Source: an uncultured Enterobacteriaceae bacterium (GTDB lineage: Bacteria; Pseudomonadota; Gammaproteobacteria; Enterobacterales; Enterobacteriaceae). Taken from it: DNA of 64,000 bases. Position 1 is the first letter of the stretch. Each line of letters starts with the position of its first letter. The stretch lies in contig CAKZHC010000010.1 in assembly GCA_936920625.1 (NCBI GenBank), positions 62,001-126,000 of the forward strand. The letters are read 5' to 3'. Positions 9,603 to 19,285 of this stretch are shown here, piece after piece. The notes below the pieces were generated by a model. It was not told the DNA's origin, searched no databases, and saw only the letters and a list, made by a program, of their open reading frames with translations. Made by a program: the position numbers and the translations under genes.

Positions 9603-10895
9603 ATGAAGTGGACATATCGGATCGGATTGCATTTTCTGCTGCTGTTTGCTGCTACTCTGCACGCTGAGGTAAGAATTGAAATCACCCAAGGCGTTGATAT
9701 TGCCCGGCCAATTGGTGTAATGCCCTTTCAGTGGAGCGGTGTGGGTGCGGCTCCAGGGGATATTGGCTCTATTATTGCTGCTGATTTGCGCAACAGTGGA
9801 AAATTCAATCCGATTGATCGTGCACGTTTGCCGCAGCAGCCTCTGACTGCTGCAGAGGTACAACCCGCAGTCTGGCATGCACTGGGTATAGACTCGGTGG
9901 TTGTTGGGCGGATACAGGATGGGGCCGACGGCAGTTATCTTATCTCGTATCAGCTGGTCGATACTTCCGGCTCTGTTCCCGGCGTGATTACCCAGGGTCA
10001 ATATAAAGTTGATAAGCGTGGCTTACGCTATGCGGCGCACACTGCCAGTGATGAGATTTTTGAGAATATTACTGGCATCAAAGGTGCTTTTCGGACCCGC
10101 ATCGCGTATGTTGTTCAGACCAATGGTGGTACCTATCCTTATGAATTGCGTGTGGCTGATTACGATGGATACAATCAGTTCAAGGTACATAGCTCACCTG
10201 AGCCTCTTATGTCTCCTGCCTGGTCCCCCGATGGTAGTCAGCTGGCTTATGTGACTTTTGAGAGCGGCCACTCCGAACTCGTTGTACAGACGCTTACTGA
10301 TAATTCTGTAAAACGGGTTGCTGCTTTTCCACGTCACAACGGTGCTCCGGCGTTCTCTCCCGATGGCAGTAAACTGGCCCTGGCGTTGTCGAAGACGGGC
10401 AGTTTGAATCTGTATGTTATTGATTTGCGCTCAGGCCAGATGCGTCAGGTAACCGATGGACGATACAACAGTACCGAGCCTGCTTGGTTTCCTGATAGCC
10501 AAAGCCTTGCTTACACCTCAGATCAGGCTGGTCGCCCGCAAATCTACAAAATTGATGTTAACGGAGGAGTACCACAGCGACTGACTTGGGAAGGAACGCA
10601 GAATCAGAATGCTGATGTCAGCTCCGACGGGAAATCGATGGTGATGATCACCACAGACAATGGTGCTCAACATGTCACCATACAGAATCTGGAAACGGGT
10701 GCCGTTCAAAAATTGACGGACACGTTACTGGATGAAACACCCAGCCTGGCTCCAAATGGTACAATGGTCATCTATAGCTCTTCTCAAGGAATAGGTTCTG
10801 TACTAAATCTGGTGTCCACTGATGGGCGTTTCAAAGCGCGTCTTCCGGCCACTGACGGACAGGTCAAATTCCCGGCCTGGTCTCCGTATCTGTGA
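9603..10895 (+). CDS. tolB: Tol-Pal system periplasmic beta-propeller TolB
   Basis: 430 residues, the usual length. A signal peptide of about 21 residues ends at TLHA. An N-terminal alpha/beta domain is followed by a six-bladed propeller with repeats of the type PxWSPDGSQLAY (about residues 200, 245, 290). TolB binds Pal and is released from it by TolA. It follows tolA after a 242-base gap that could hold its own promoter. GGAGAAGGGAGAA precedes the ATG. Confidence 0.98.
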   Translation: MKWTYRIGLHFLLLFAATLHAEVRIEITQGVDIARPIGVMPFQWSGVGAAPGDIGSIIAADLRNSGKFNPIDRARLPQQPLTAAEVQPAVWHALGIDSVVVGRIQDGADGSYLISYQLVDTSGSVPGVITQGQYKVDKRGLRYAAHTASDEIFENITGIKGAFRTRIAYVVQTNGGTYPYELRVADYDGYNQFKVHSSPEPLMSPAWSPDGSQLAYVTFESGHSELVVQTLTDNSVKRVAAFPRHNGAPAFSPDGSKLALALSKTGSLNLYVIDLRSGQMRQVTDGRYNSTEPAWFPDSQSLAYTSDQAGRPQIYKIDVNGGVPQRLTWEGTQNQNADVSSDGKSMVMITTDNGAQHVTIQNLETGAVQKLTDTLLDETPSLAPNGTMVIYSSSQGIGSVLNLVSTDGRFKARLPATDGQVKFPAWSPYL

Positions 10896-10942
10896 TGTAA
10901 GCGCCAGTATATATTACATGCTAACAATAACAGGATTGAAAA

Positions 10943-11452
10943 ATGCGAACAGATAGAGTGATTAAAGGTTTAATGCTGGCGTTGCCAGTAATTGTTCTGG
11001 CGGCCTGTAGTTCAGGAAAAAGCAGTAACAGTGATCACAGCGAAATGGATGCGAATACGAATGCGAATGGAACGGGGAATGATTCGCTCACTGCCGAGCA
11101 GGCACGTCTAAAAATGGAACAACTACAGCATGACAATGTTGTTTACTTTGGTTACGACAAAAATGAAATTACGCCTGGATTTACTCAGATGCTGGATGAG
11201 CATGCGGCGTTCCTGCGCAATAATCCCTCATATAAGGTTACTATTGAGGGGCATGCGGATGAGCGTGGTACCCCTGAGTACAACATAGCGTTGGGCGAGC
11301 GTCGTGCTAACGCAGTCAAAATGTATCTGCAGGGAAGGGGTGTCAATGAACAACAGATCGCTATCGTTTCTTACGGTAAAGAGAAGCCTGCCGTGTTGGG
11401 TCATGACAAGGCAGCATACGCTAAGAACCGACGTGCAGTGCTGGTCTACTAA
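10943..11452 (+). CDS. pal: Peptidoglycan-associated outer-membrane lipoprotein Pal
   Basis: 169 residues. A lipoprotein signal ends at VLAAC, so Cys22 is the predicted lipidated residue. After a Ser/Asn-rich tether comes an OmpA-like domain with the peptidoglycan-binding segment TIEGHADERGTPEYNIALGE (from about residue 100). It links the outer membrane to peptidoglycan and is concentrated at division sites by the Tol motor. It lies between tolB and cpoB. Confidence 0.98.
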   Translation: MRTDRVIKGLMLALPVIVLAACSSGKSSNSDHSEMDANTNANGTGNDSLTAEQARLKMEQLQHDNVVYFGYDKNEITPGFTQMLDEHAAFLRNNPSYKVTIEGHADERGTPEYNIALGERRANAVKMYLQGRGVNEQQIAIVSYGKEKPAVLGHDKAAYAKNRRAVLVY

Positions 11453-11464
11453 GAGAGAGAAATA

Positions 11465-12223
11465 ATGAGTAACTACGGACCTCATTTAGTGAGTCTGTCG
11501 TTGCTGATGGTAGTCATGGCTTCCTGGGGCATTCCTGCCCAGGGGGCCATCAGCGACGTTGAATCAGGATCGATTGAAGAGCGCGTAATCACGCTTGAGC
11601 GTATCTCTAACGCGCAGGCTCAGCTTATGCAACAATTGCAGCAGCAACTCTCTGATACGCAAAACGATATTGATTCTTTGCGCGGGCAAATTCAGCAAAA
11701 TCAGTATCAGCTGAATCAGCTTGTTGGACGTCAGAAAGATCTCTATCAGCAAATTGATAAACTTACTGCTGCTGGCAACAATACGCCGCCAGTGTCAGGG
11801 CAGAGTGGTGGTGCAGCGGATGAGGACGTCAGCCGCTCCTCACTGAGTGGAGATCCCGCCAGAGACTATAAAGAGGCGGTGTCTCTGATGCTTGAAAAAA
11901 AACAGTACAACCAGTCGATCGAGAAATTCCAGGCCTTCGTCAAAAAATATCCGGACTCCACTTATCAGGCCAACGCTAACTACTGGTTAGGGCAGCTAAG
12001 CTATAATCAGGGTAAAAAAGAGGATGCTGCGCACTATTTCGCAACTGTTGTTAAAAAATATCCCAAATCGCCGAAAAGTCCGGATGCACTGTATAAAATT
12101 GGATTGATCATGCAGGACAAAGGCGATACTGCTAAAGCGAAGGCTATCTATAAGCAGGTTATCAGCCAGTACCCTGAGACTAAGGCTGCTTTAATAGCAC
12201 AAAAGCGTGTAGCCAGTCTGTAA
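11465..12223 (+). CDS. cpoB: Cell division coordinator CpoB
   Basis: 252 residues. A signal peptide ends near AQGA. A Gln-rich coiled coil (about 35-100) used for trimerisation is followed by TPR repeats (about 130-250: YKEAVSLMLEKKQYNQSIEKF, ANYWLGQLSYNQGKKEDA, ALYKIGLIMQDKGDTAKA). In E. coli it regulates PBP1B and links Tol energy to septal peptidoglycan synthesis. Last gene of the tol-pal operon, formerly ybgF. Confidence 0.95.
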   Translation: MSNYGPHLVSLSLLMVVMASWGIPAQGAISDVESGSIEERVITLERISNAQAQLMQQLQQQLSDTQNDIDSLRGQIQQNQYQLNQLVGRQKDLYQQIDKLTAAGNNTPPVSGQSGGAADEDVSRSSLSGDPARDYKEAVSLMLEKKQYNQSIEKFQAFVKKYPDSTYQANANYWLGQLSYNQGKKEDAAHYFATVVKKYPKSPKSPDALYKIGLIMQDKGDTAKAKAIYKQVISQYPETKAALIAQKRVASL

Positions 12224-12383
12224 CTCTTAATACACTGGCCGGATAACACCTTGATTCTGCTGATTGAGTACAAAAGATCATCAGTTAACAGTCAGCAAAA
12301 AAATAGAGGTTGCGCTAAAACTGCAAATCAGTAACATAAGCCGCCTTGCCAGTGAAAAGGTGAGGTTCGCAAATAATCCAGGC

Positions 12384-12459
12384 GGGTCGTTAGCTCAGTT
12401 GGTAGAGCAGTTGACTTTTAATCAATTGGTCGCAGGTTCGAATCCTGCACGACCCACCA
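12384..12459 (+). tRNA. lysT: tRNA-Lys (anticodon TTT)
   Basis: A 76-base cloverleaf with encoded CCA. The 5' GGGTCGT pairs with ACGACCC, the D loop is AGCTCAGTTGGTAGAGC, the anticodon loop is CTTTTAAT, and the T arm is CAGGTTCGAATCCTG. From memory it is identical to E. coli tRNA-Lys. In E. coli this site downstream of cpoB holds an array of several Lys and Val tRNAs; only one is present here. Confidence 0.98.
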
Positions 12460-12702
12460 TTTCAAACATAATCATCAGCCTGCTGTGAGTGCCCTCCTTC
12501 AACTTCTGCTACTGATTATCAAACACAGATAGACGACATTGTGACAGATTTAGCACCACGCGGACCTGAATCAGGTTATTCTGTGTGCCCATACCTTCCC
12601 TTAGCAAAAAGCCGGAGCAGTCAGGAAGCTATACACCTCAATGTGTAACAATAATAATTTGAGGAGATAAAAGTACTTCCAGGGCCCATCAGGAGAACAC
12701 GC

Positions 12703-13236
12703 GTGAAATATTATCGTAAAATGACCACCACCCCAGCGGGGGAACTGACGTTAATTGCGAGTGATAAGGGCCTTTCAGCCATTCTGTGGCAAAACGATGA
12801 TCCAATGCGAGTCAGGTTATCACCTGTAGAAGATTGCCACATTCATCCGCTATTGCTACAAACAGAAGAACAGCTTTTGGAATATTTTACTGGTAAGCGC
12901 AGAGTGTTTTCACTGCCCATTGACGTGACGGGCACGGATTTTCAAAAGCAGGTCTGGAAAGCTCTGCTTGCGATTCCGTATGGGCAAACACTTAGCTATA
13001 GTGAAATTGGGTTGCAGATAGGGCGGCCAAAAGCGGCACGTGCCGTAGGGGCCGCCAGCGGTAAAAATCCTGTCAGCATTGTCATTCCCTGCCATCGGGT
13101 CATTGGTCGTAATGGCCAACTGACTGGTTTTGCTGGTGGTCTGCAAACAAAATCCCGGTTACTCAGTTTAGAGCGGTCGGACAATTCATTTAAGCTGTCA
13201 GACACATTCGCAGGCAGACCATGTGACAAAGGCTGA
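12703..13236 (+). CDS. ogt: Methylated-DNA-[protein]-cysteine S-methyltransferase
   Basis: 177 residues starting at GTG after AGGAG. It repairs O6-alkylguanine by transferring the alkyl group to its own cysteine, here Cys130 in the IPCHRVIG motif. The helix-turn-helix region (GQTLSYSEIGLQIGRPKAARAVG) precedes it. It resembles Ogt more than the C-terminal half of Ada. It stands where nadA is found in E. coli (between the tRNA genes and pnuC). The last 20 residues are a poorly conserved extension. Confidence 0.9.
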   Translation: MKYYRKMTTTPAGELTLIASDKGLSAILWQNDDPMRVRLSPVEDCHIHPLLLQTEEQLLEYFTGKRRVFSLPIDVTGTDFQKQVWKALLAIPYGQTLSYSEIGLQIGRPKAARAVGAASGKNPVSIVIPCHRVIGRNGQLTGFAGGLQTKSRLLSLERSDNSFKLSDTFAGRPCDKG

Positions 13237-13363
13237 AAGCCTGAAATTTGAGCCGTTAAAAGCTGATATTTGATGACAGTTTTTATTTAACTAATTTATC
13301 TGAGATTTTTTGCTATCTTTTGCAAAAGAACGGCTTGTCGTTGTAAACGCTCGGGAGAAACAG

Positions 13364-14080
13364 ATGGATTTTTTCAGTACAAATAATATTTTAATTCATA
13401 TTCCATTTAAGGCAGGAGGTTATGACCTCTCCTGGATCGAAGCAACAGGTACGCTGGCAGGGCTACTCTGTATCTGGTTTGCCAGTATGGAAAAAACCAT
13501 CAATTATCTTTTCGGTCTGATTAATGTCACGTCATTTGCGATTATTTTCTTTCAGGTCCAGCTTTATGCCAGTTTGTTACTCCAGCTTTTTTTCTTTGCT
13601 GCCAATATTTATGGCTGGTATGCATGGAGCCGTCAGTCCAATAGCCATCAGGCTGAACTCAAAATCCGCTACATGTCGTTTGCCAAAACATCAGGCTGGC
13701 TAATTGCCTCTGTGGTTGCTATTGGGCTACTGACTCGCTATATCGACTCTTTTTTTGATTTTTTGACCCGGATTTTTCTTGGGATGATGGGCTGGTTAGG
13801 TATCAATGGGGTAATGCCGGCTTTACAGCCAGACGCTTCTCCTTTCTGGGACTCCTGCCTGCTGGTGTTATCAATTGTAGCGATGGTTCTGATGACACGT
13901 AAATATGTTGAGAACTGGTTCCTGTGGGTGGTAATTAACGTCATAAGCGTTGTGGTGTTCGCGCAAAGAGACGTCTACGCCATGGCATTTGAGTACACTA
14001 TTTTGACATTTATTGCTTTAAACGGATGCTGGAGATGGGCCAGAAGCGCCTGTCAACTCCAGTCAGGCCGTTCTGCTTAA
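13364..14080 (+). CDS. pnuC: Nicotinamide riboside transporter PnuC
   Basis: 238 residues with about seven membrane helices. The ATG at 13364 (MDFFSTNNILIHIPFKAGGYDLSW) gives the normal N-terminus; the longer frame from 13310 does not match the family. It imports nicotinamide riboside for NAD salvage. In E. coli it is cotranscribed with nadA, which is not present here. Its stop overlaps the convergent zitB end by 4 bases. Confidence 0.95.
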   Translation: MDFFSTNNILIHIPFKAGGYDLSWIEATGTLAGLLCIWFASMEKTINYLFGLINVTSFAIIFFQVQLYASLLLQLFFFAANIYGWYAWSRQSNSHQAELKIRYMSFAKTSGWLIASVVAIGLLTRYIDSFFDFLTRIFLGMMGWLGINGVMPALQPDASPFWDSCLLVLSIVAMVLMTRKYVENWFLWVVINVISVVVFAQRDVYAMAFEYTILTFIALNGCWRWARSACQLQSGRSA

Positions 14081-15015
14081 TGCTCTCGATGGTGGGGTGA
14101 GTGGCTGGTACTGGAAGCCAGATTACAGGATAATCCTTGGCAGGGCTGATATTCCATTTGAACTGTGGCGTGAGTAATTTGAAAATTCTCCCATAAATAG
14201 TGGTGAATGCGATGCAATAGTGCGTCGTGATCATGGGGGGGTATAACCTGAACATGCAATGTCATCAGGGGTTTTTCCCCCACCTGCCACAGATGTATAT
14301 GGTGGACGCCACGTACTTCGGGTATAGCAGAAATCAGGGAGTTAGCCAGTGTGTTAGCATTCAGACTGGGAGGTGAACCCTCCAGGAGTTCATGGAAACT
14401 TTCGCGTAGTAATACACAGGCATTACGTAATACTAGCAAGCAAACTACAATTGACAGGATTGGGTCGGCCGGTGTCCAGCCAGTAAACATAATAACCAAT
14501 GCTGCCATAATGGCGCCAACTGATCCCAATAAATCCCCCAGTACATGGAGTGCAGCAGCTCGTACATTGAGATTTTTTTCCTGGTTACCCCGTTGCAGGA
14601 GCCACAATGCCATGATATTTGCTCCCAGGCCTGCCAGAGCAACGAACATCATTACACCGCCTTCAATGGGCTGTGGATGGTAAAAACGGCGAATTGCCTC
14701 CCAGACGATTAATCCGGTTATCACCAGCAAAGCAATAGCGTTGATAAAAGCTGCAACGGTAGTCAGCCGCAGCAGCCCAAAGGTATGTCGGGCATTTGGC
14801 TTACGGCTAGCAAAGTGTACCGCCAGAAGGGCCATCATGAGTGCAATGGTATCGGTCAGCATATGGCCGGCATCAGCCAGCAGGGCGAGGGAACCTGATA
14901 TTAATCCACCTGCGATCTCCATTATCATAAAAAGTGCAGTTACGATAAAAGCAGCTAGCAGGCGAGAACGGTTACTATTATTGTCGGGAAGAGAATGTGA
15001 ATGATGATGTGCCAT
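14077..15015 (-). CDS. zitB: Zinc efflux transporter of the cation diffusion facilitator family
   Basis: 312 residues with a His-rich N-terminus (MAHHHSHSLPDN) and six membrane helices. Zinc-site motifs are ALLADAGHMLTDT (helix II) and HVLGDLLGS (helix V); a cytoplasmic domain of about 90 residues follows. It exports Zn2+ in exchange for protons. Convergent to pnuC as in E. coli. Confidence 0.95.
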   Translation of the reverse strand: MAHHHSHSLPDNNSNRSRLLAAFIVTALFMIMEIAGGLISGSLALLADAGHMLTDTIALMMALLAVHFASRKPNARHTFGLLRLTTVAAFINAIALLVITGLIVWEAIRRFYHPQPIEGGVMMFVALAGLGANIMALWLLQRGNQEKNLNVRAAALHVLGDLLGSVGAIMAALVIMFTGWTPADPILSIVVCLLVLRNACVLLRESFHELLEGSPPSLNANTLANSLISAIPEVRGVHHIHLWQVGEKPLMTLHVQVIPPHDHDALLHRIHHYLWENFQITHATVQMEYQPCQGLSCNLASSTSHSPHHREH

Positions 15016-15266
15016 AGTTACCTGAATCAGTTATCTGTCTTTCATCTGATAATAACAGTAAATGGCAAATAACCTGAAAAACTGGCATCCCCTTCAAAAC
15101 TGAGTGTAATACAGCAGCAGAAAAACTAGTCTGGCACAACAAAATCAGCCGGTGAACCTGATGGAGTACGCTAAGAATAGCAGCTTGTAGTTATCGGCTG
15201 AGAAAATCAGTGTTAGCGTCTGCTAATGCTGGCGCTAACGTTGTTACTGGCGAGGGCAGATTATTG

Positions 15267-15572
15267 CTAATCTGTCGGATCATCATTGCTATCATCAGAA
15301 GAGGAATTTTGAGAACTGCCACCGTTGCCAGAATCCCGGTGCTGGTATTGCCTGGCATTTTGTTTTTCCTGGCTGTCGAGGCGGTTATTGCCATCTTTGA
15401 TTTTATCATTATCAACATCTTTTGGTGCGTTGGTCTGCTCGGAGCCACCGGATGCCGCGCCGGCTTCAGCAGACTGGTTAGCCAGCCCGTTATTTTTACC
15501 TCCGGCTGCCAAGGCAGCGCCGCTGGTTAGTGTAAACAAGGTTGTAAAAAAAAGTGTAGTAAATTTACTCAT
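15267..15572 (-). CDS. ybgS: Small secreted YbgS-like protein
   Basis: 101 residues. A signal peptide ends at GAALA; the mature part is low-complexity, rich in Asn, Gly, Ser, Asp and Gln, and lacks cysteines. Its position between zitB and aroG and its N-terminus match E. coli YbgS, whose function is unknown. The C-terminal half is not alignable by eye. Confidence 0.75.
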   Translation of the reverse strand: MSKFTTLFFTTLFTLTSGAALAAGGKNNGLANQSAEAGAASGGSEQTNAPKDVDNDKIKDGNNRLDSQEKQNARQYQHRDSGNGGSSQNSSSDDSNDDPTD

Positions 15573-16136
15573 AATTGTGCTCCGATTTATAAATTAATCA
15601 GTGTGTTATGACTTTAAAAATACAGAACTGACAAAGAAAGGGTAAATAACCCTTAAACGACCGGGTATAGTCAGATCCCGAGGGATAGCAAATAGTTAGG
15701 AACTAAAAAATTGGGCCTGGCTTACATGCTAGTAAAATGAGAGCAGAGTTATCGTTTCATACCCCGCGCAGAGTCATGTGGCAGTGATAGCGGATTTAAG
15801 TTGCAATAGCAAAGCAGCAAAACGTATGACCACCACCCAGTACAAATACAGTCGTCAAAAAATAGTATAGTCAATTTATAGATAATGTTGCCTGAATGAA
15901 TAAATTGACAATATTCAATATCCTCACGACGTGATTTATAGATGACACATAAAAAGCTCGTTTTAGTTAATCCCAAAATGATTAATTATTGTAAAGTTTT
16001 CATGAAGTTCAGACGGTGCAGAAAATGAAAAAATAGTGCCTGATTTACATATGGGTGAAACGAGGTTAAATTTAATGCCTTGTGCCTGTCCCCTGCCTCT
16101 TGTGTGGAGTTATGCAGTAGATATAGTGGATTTAAG
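15573..16136. other. Intergenic region between ybgS and aroG
   Basis: About 560 bases between the divergent ybgS and aroG. It must hold both promoters and is AT-rich around 15850-16060. In E. coli aroG is repressed by TyrR; only a half-like TGTAAA near 15991 is visible, so I do not call an operator. No gene seen. Confidence 0.5.
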
Positions 16137-17192
16137 ATGAGTTATCAAAACGACGACATTAACATCAGAGAAATAAAAGAACTTCTCCCGCCTGTTGCCT
16201 TGTTAGAAAAATATCCGGCTAGCCTGAGGGCGGCTGCAACTGTTGCCCGGTCACGTGAGGCAATACACAGAATACTTAAAAAGGGTGACGATCGCCTGCT
16301 GGTGGTTGTTGGTCCCTGTTCAATTCATGACCCTGAAGCGGCAAAAGAGTATGGCCAGCGTCTGCTCGCGCTACGTGAGGAGCTTAAAGACGAGCTTGAA
16401 ATTGTCATGCGGGTCTATTTTGAAAAACCACGGACAACTGTTGGCTGGAAAGGACTGATTAACGATCCGCACATGGATGGCAGTTTTTCTATTAATGATG
16501 GGTTACGTATTGCCCGTAAACTCCTGTTAGATATTAACGACAGTGGCCTGCCTACCGCTGGTGAATTTTTGGATATGATCATTCCACAATATGTGGCTGA
16601 TTTGATGAGCTGGGGGGCTATTGGTGCCCGTACAACAGAATCGCAGGTCCATCGTGAGCTGGCGTCTGGCCTTTCTTGCCCGGTAGGTTTTAAAAATGGC
16701 ACTGATGGCACCATCAGTACTGCTATTGATGCTATCAATGCTGCCAGTGTTCCCCACTGTTTCTTGTCCGTTAGTAAATATGGTTACTCCGCGATAGTCA
16801 GAACTAGTGGTAACACCGACTGCCACATTATTCTGCGTGGCGGTAAAGAACCAAATTATAGCGCGCAACATATCAGTGCGGTTAAGCTGGATCTGGACCG
16901 TGCAGGGCTGGCACCACAGGTAATGATAGATTTCAGCCATGCCAACAGCCAGAAGCAGTTTCAGCGTCAGATGGAGGTAGCGTGTGATGTATCCCGGCAG
17001 ATTGCAGATGGTGACAGAGCGATTATCGGTGTAATGATTGAGAGCCATTTGCTGGAGGGCAAACAGGATATCGGGAGTGGCAGGTCGCTGATTTATGGGC
17101 AGAGCGTAACCGACGCCTGCATTGGCTGGAAAGATAGCGATTACCTGTTACGCCAGCTGGCTGGAGCAGTAAGAACACGACGGTCACCTTAG
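16137..17192 (+). CDS. aroG: Phenylalanine-sensitive type DAHP synthase
   Basis: 351 residues from the ATG at 16137 (MSYQNDDINIREIKELLPP); the upstream frame from 16080 is non-homologous. It condenses phosphoenolpyruvate and erythrose 4-phosphate, the first step of aromatic amino acid synthesis. Visible motifs are VVVGPCSIHD, RVYFEKPRTTVGWKG, GARTTESQVHRELASGLSCPVGFKNGTDG (cited here as its start GARTTESQ and end KNGTDG) and DFSHANSQK, which carry substrate and metal ligands. The E. coli AroG isozyme is feedback-inhibited by Phe. Confidence 0.96.
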   Translation: MSYQNDDINIREIKELLPPVALLEKYPASLRAAATVARSREAIHRILKKGDDRLLVVVGPCSIHDPEAAKEYGQRLLALREELKDELEIVMRVYFEKPRTTVGWKGLINDPHMDGSFSINDGLRIARKLLLDINDSGLPTAGEFLDMIIPQYVADLMSWGAIGARTTESQVHRELASGLSCPVGFKNGTDGTISTAIDAINAASVPHCFLSVSKYGYSAIVRTSGNTDCHIILRGGKEPNYSAQHISAVKLDLDRAGLAPQVMIDFSHANSQKQFQRQMEVACDVSRQIADGDRAIIGVMIESHLLEGKQDIGSGRSLIYGQSVTDACIGWKDSDYLLRQLAGAVRTRRSP

Positions 17193-17281
17193 TCCAATGT
17201 GTATTACTGACTCATTCGCCAGGTTTCCTGATGAGAAGCAGAGCGTTGTTCGGGAGCTGGGCGCTGATGAGACAGACTAAC

Positions 17282-17307
17282 AAAAAACGGCCTAGTCGCC
17301 GTTTTTT
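17282..17307. terminator. Bidirectional intrinsic terminator between aroG and gpmA
   Basis: A perfect 10-bp inverted repeat, AAAAAACGGC/GCCGTTTTTT, with a 6-base loop. A six-T tract follows the GC stem on both strands, so it can end aroG and the convergent gpmA. Confidence 0.92.
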
Positions 17308-17320
17308 ATTGGCTACAGTG

Positions 17321-18076
17321 TCAGGATGTTGCTTTACCCTGATTCGCCACGGCAGCAGCTTTAGCCGCGATCTCGTCAGCATTGCCAAGGTAGTAATGCG
17401 TTAACGGTGTAAAATTATCATCGAATTCATACACCATGGGCACACCTGTAGGAATGTTAAACTCAAGGATCGCTGTTTCACTCGTATTATCCAGATATTT
17501 CACCAGTGCACGTAGTGAATTGCCATGAGCAGCAATGATAACTCTCTCACCACGCTTCATCCGTGGCAGAATGCACTCATTCCAGAATGGCAGTACGCGA
17601 TCAATGGTCAGCGCCAGGCTTTCGGTGACAGGCAACTGCTCAGCAGTAAGATGGGCATAACGAGGATCATGTCCAGGGAAACGCTCATCAGCACGAGTCA
17701 GTTCAGGAGGTGTGATTGCAAAGCCGCGTCGCCACTGTTTCACTTGCTCGTCACCATATTTCTCGGCAGTTTCAGCTTTATTCAGCCCCTGTAGCGCTCC
17801 GTAATGACGCTCATTTAGTCGCCAAGATTTTTCCACTGGCAGCCAGGCCTGATCCAGTTCATCAAGTATATTCCACAAAGTATGGATGGCACGTTTTAGA
17901 ACAGAGGTGTAGGCGAAATCGAAAGCGTACCCCTCGCTTCTGAGCAGCTGCCCCGCTGCTTTGGCTTCAGTCCGCCCTTTTTCTGAGAGGTCAACGTCAT
18001 ACCATCCGGTAAAGCGGTTTTCCATATTCCACTGGCTTTCGCCGTGGCGCACCAGAACCAGTTTGGTTACAGCCAT
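17321..18076 (-). CDS. gpmA: 2,3-bisphosphoglycerate-dependent phosphoglycerate mutase
   Basis: 251 residues. It interconverts 3- and 2-phosphoglycerate in glycolysis. LVRHGESQWN near residue 8 holds the phosphorylated His (about residue 11), and AAHGNSLRAL near residue 183 holds the second catalytic His. RLNERHYGALQGLNK is also conserved. Convergent with aroG, as in E. coli. Confidence 0.98.
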   Translation of the reverse strand: MAVTKLVLVRHGESQWNMENRFTGWYDVDLSEKGRTEAKAAGQLLRSEGYAFDFAYTSVLKRAIHTLWNILDELDQAWLPVEKSWRLNERHYGALQGLNKAETAEKYGDEQVKQWRRGFAITPPELTRADERFPGHDPRYAHLTAEQLPVTESLALTIDRVLPFWNECILPRMKRGERVIIAAHGNSLRALVKYLDNTSETAILEFNIPTGVPMVYEFDDNFTPLTHYYLGNADEIAAKAAAVANQGKATS

Positions 18077-18250
18077 TGTACAGCTCCTTCACTTCTTTCG
18101 TATCAGGGTTAATAAAATTACTATTGCCTGCTTATTCTGGCAATACTTACTCAGGTAATTCAGTAGTGCATTACCATAGCGGAATCAGGGACAGTGTGTA
18201 AGCTTTTTCAGGAAGCTTTGAGAATATTTGAGACGCCTGCATGCTACTTG

Positions 18251-19285
18251 TCAATAAGATGCGAATCGGTAACGGGTAGTACAGCGATATCCATCACCGG
18301 GCTGTAACCAGCAGTCAGCGTGAGGCCACTCAGGATGATTAGGTGAGTCAGGCAGAAACTGGCTTTCAAGAGCAATACCACTAAAAGCATTCCAGGCTGT
18401 TCGATTCCGTCCTGGTGTTCCCTGAAGATGATTACCACTGTAGAGCTGCATAGCCGGTGCGGTAGTCGCCAGACTTAATTGCAGACGACTATCAGCTGAT
18501 GTGAGCACGGCTGCATTCTGATTGATATCACCAGCAGCGTTCAGCAGAAAGGCGTGATCGTAACCGTTAACTACCTGTTGATCGCTGTCAGCCAGAAAAT
18601 CACGGGCTATGGATTTCGGATGACGAAAATCAAAAGATGTCCCTGCTACAGGCTGTAAATCACGGCAGGGAATGCCGTTACTGTCCACTGGCAGATAGCG
18701 ACTGGCCAGTAGTTGCAGCTGATGTTGCCTGGCGTCTCCCTGTGTGGCGTCCAGATTAAAATAAGCATGGTTGGTCAGGCACACCGGGCAGGGCTGGTCG
18801 ACCCATGCCTGCCATAAAATGGTTAGCGTATTATTATCTTCCAGCCGGTATTGCACAGTGGCACGCAGATTGCCCGGGAACCCCTGGTCACCATCCGGCG
18901 ATATGATTTGATAGAAAACATCCTGTTGCTGTTGCCAGAGGGTCTGCCAGCGGCGATGGCTAAACCCTGTTTTGCCTCCGTGCAGTTGATGAATACCCTG
19001 ATTGGCAGTGAGCATTCTACCCGTGCGTTTAAGTTTTGCCTCAGCGATACGATTTGCGTAACGTCCTATAGTTGCCCCAAGATACGCCCGCTGGCGCAAA
19101 TAGTCTGCTGGATTGTCGCAGCCCAGCAATGCTTCACGAACGCTACCATCTTTCATAGGCACACGGGCGGAGAGCCAGGTTGCTCCCCAGTCCATCAAAG
19201 TTACAGTCATTCCCTGGGCATTACGTAGCAGCGTAATGCCCCATGGATTGCCATCTGGCGCTAATGGTGACGTATAATTTAACAT
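18251..19285 (-). CDS. galM: Galactose mutarotase (aldose 1-epimerase)
   Basis: 344 residues from the ATG at 19285 (MLNYTSPLAPDGNPW), which overlaps the galK stop. It interconverts alpha- and beta-galactose. The catalytic His is probably in CLTNHAYFNLD and the catalytic Glu in GIALESQFLPDSPNHPEWP. Last gene of galTKM. Confidence 0.96.
   Translation of the reverse strand: MLNYTSPLAPDGNPWGITLLRNAQGMTVTLMDWGATWLSARVPMKDGSVREALLGCDNPADYLRQRAYLGATIGRYANRIAEAKLKRTGRMLTANQGIHQLHGGKTGFSHRRWQTLWQQQQDVFYQIISPDGDQGFPGNLRATVQYRLEDNNTLTILWQAWVDQPCPVCLTNHAYFNLDATQGDARQHQLQLLASRYLPVDSNGIPCRDLQPVAGTSFDFRHPKSIARDFLADSDQQVVNGYDHAFLLNAAGDINQNAAVLTSADSRLQLSLATTAPAMQLYSGNHLQGTPGRNRTAWNAFSGIALESQFLPDSPNHPEWPHADCWLQPGDGYRCTTRYRFASY

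Noticed and set aside
12264..12488. 74-codon frame overlapping the tRNA-Lys
   Set aside because: It reads through the tRNA gene and has no protein features.
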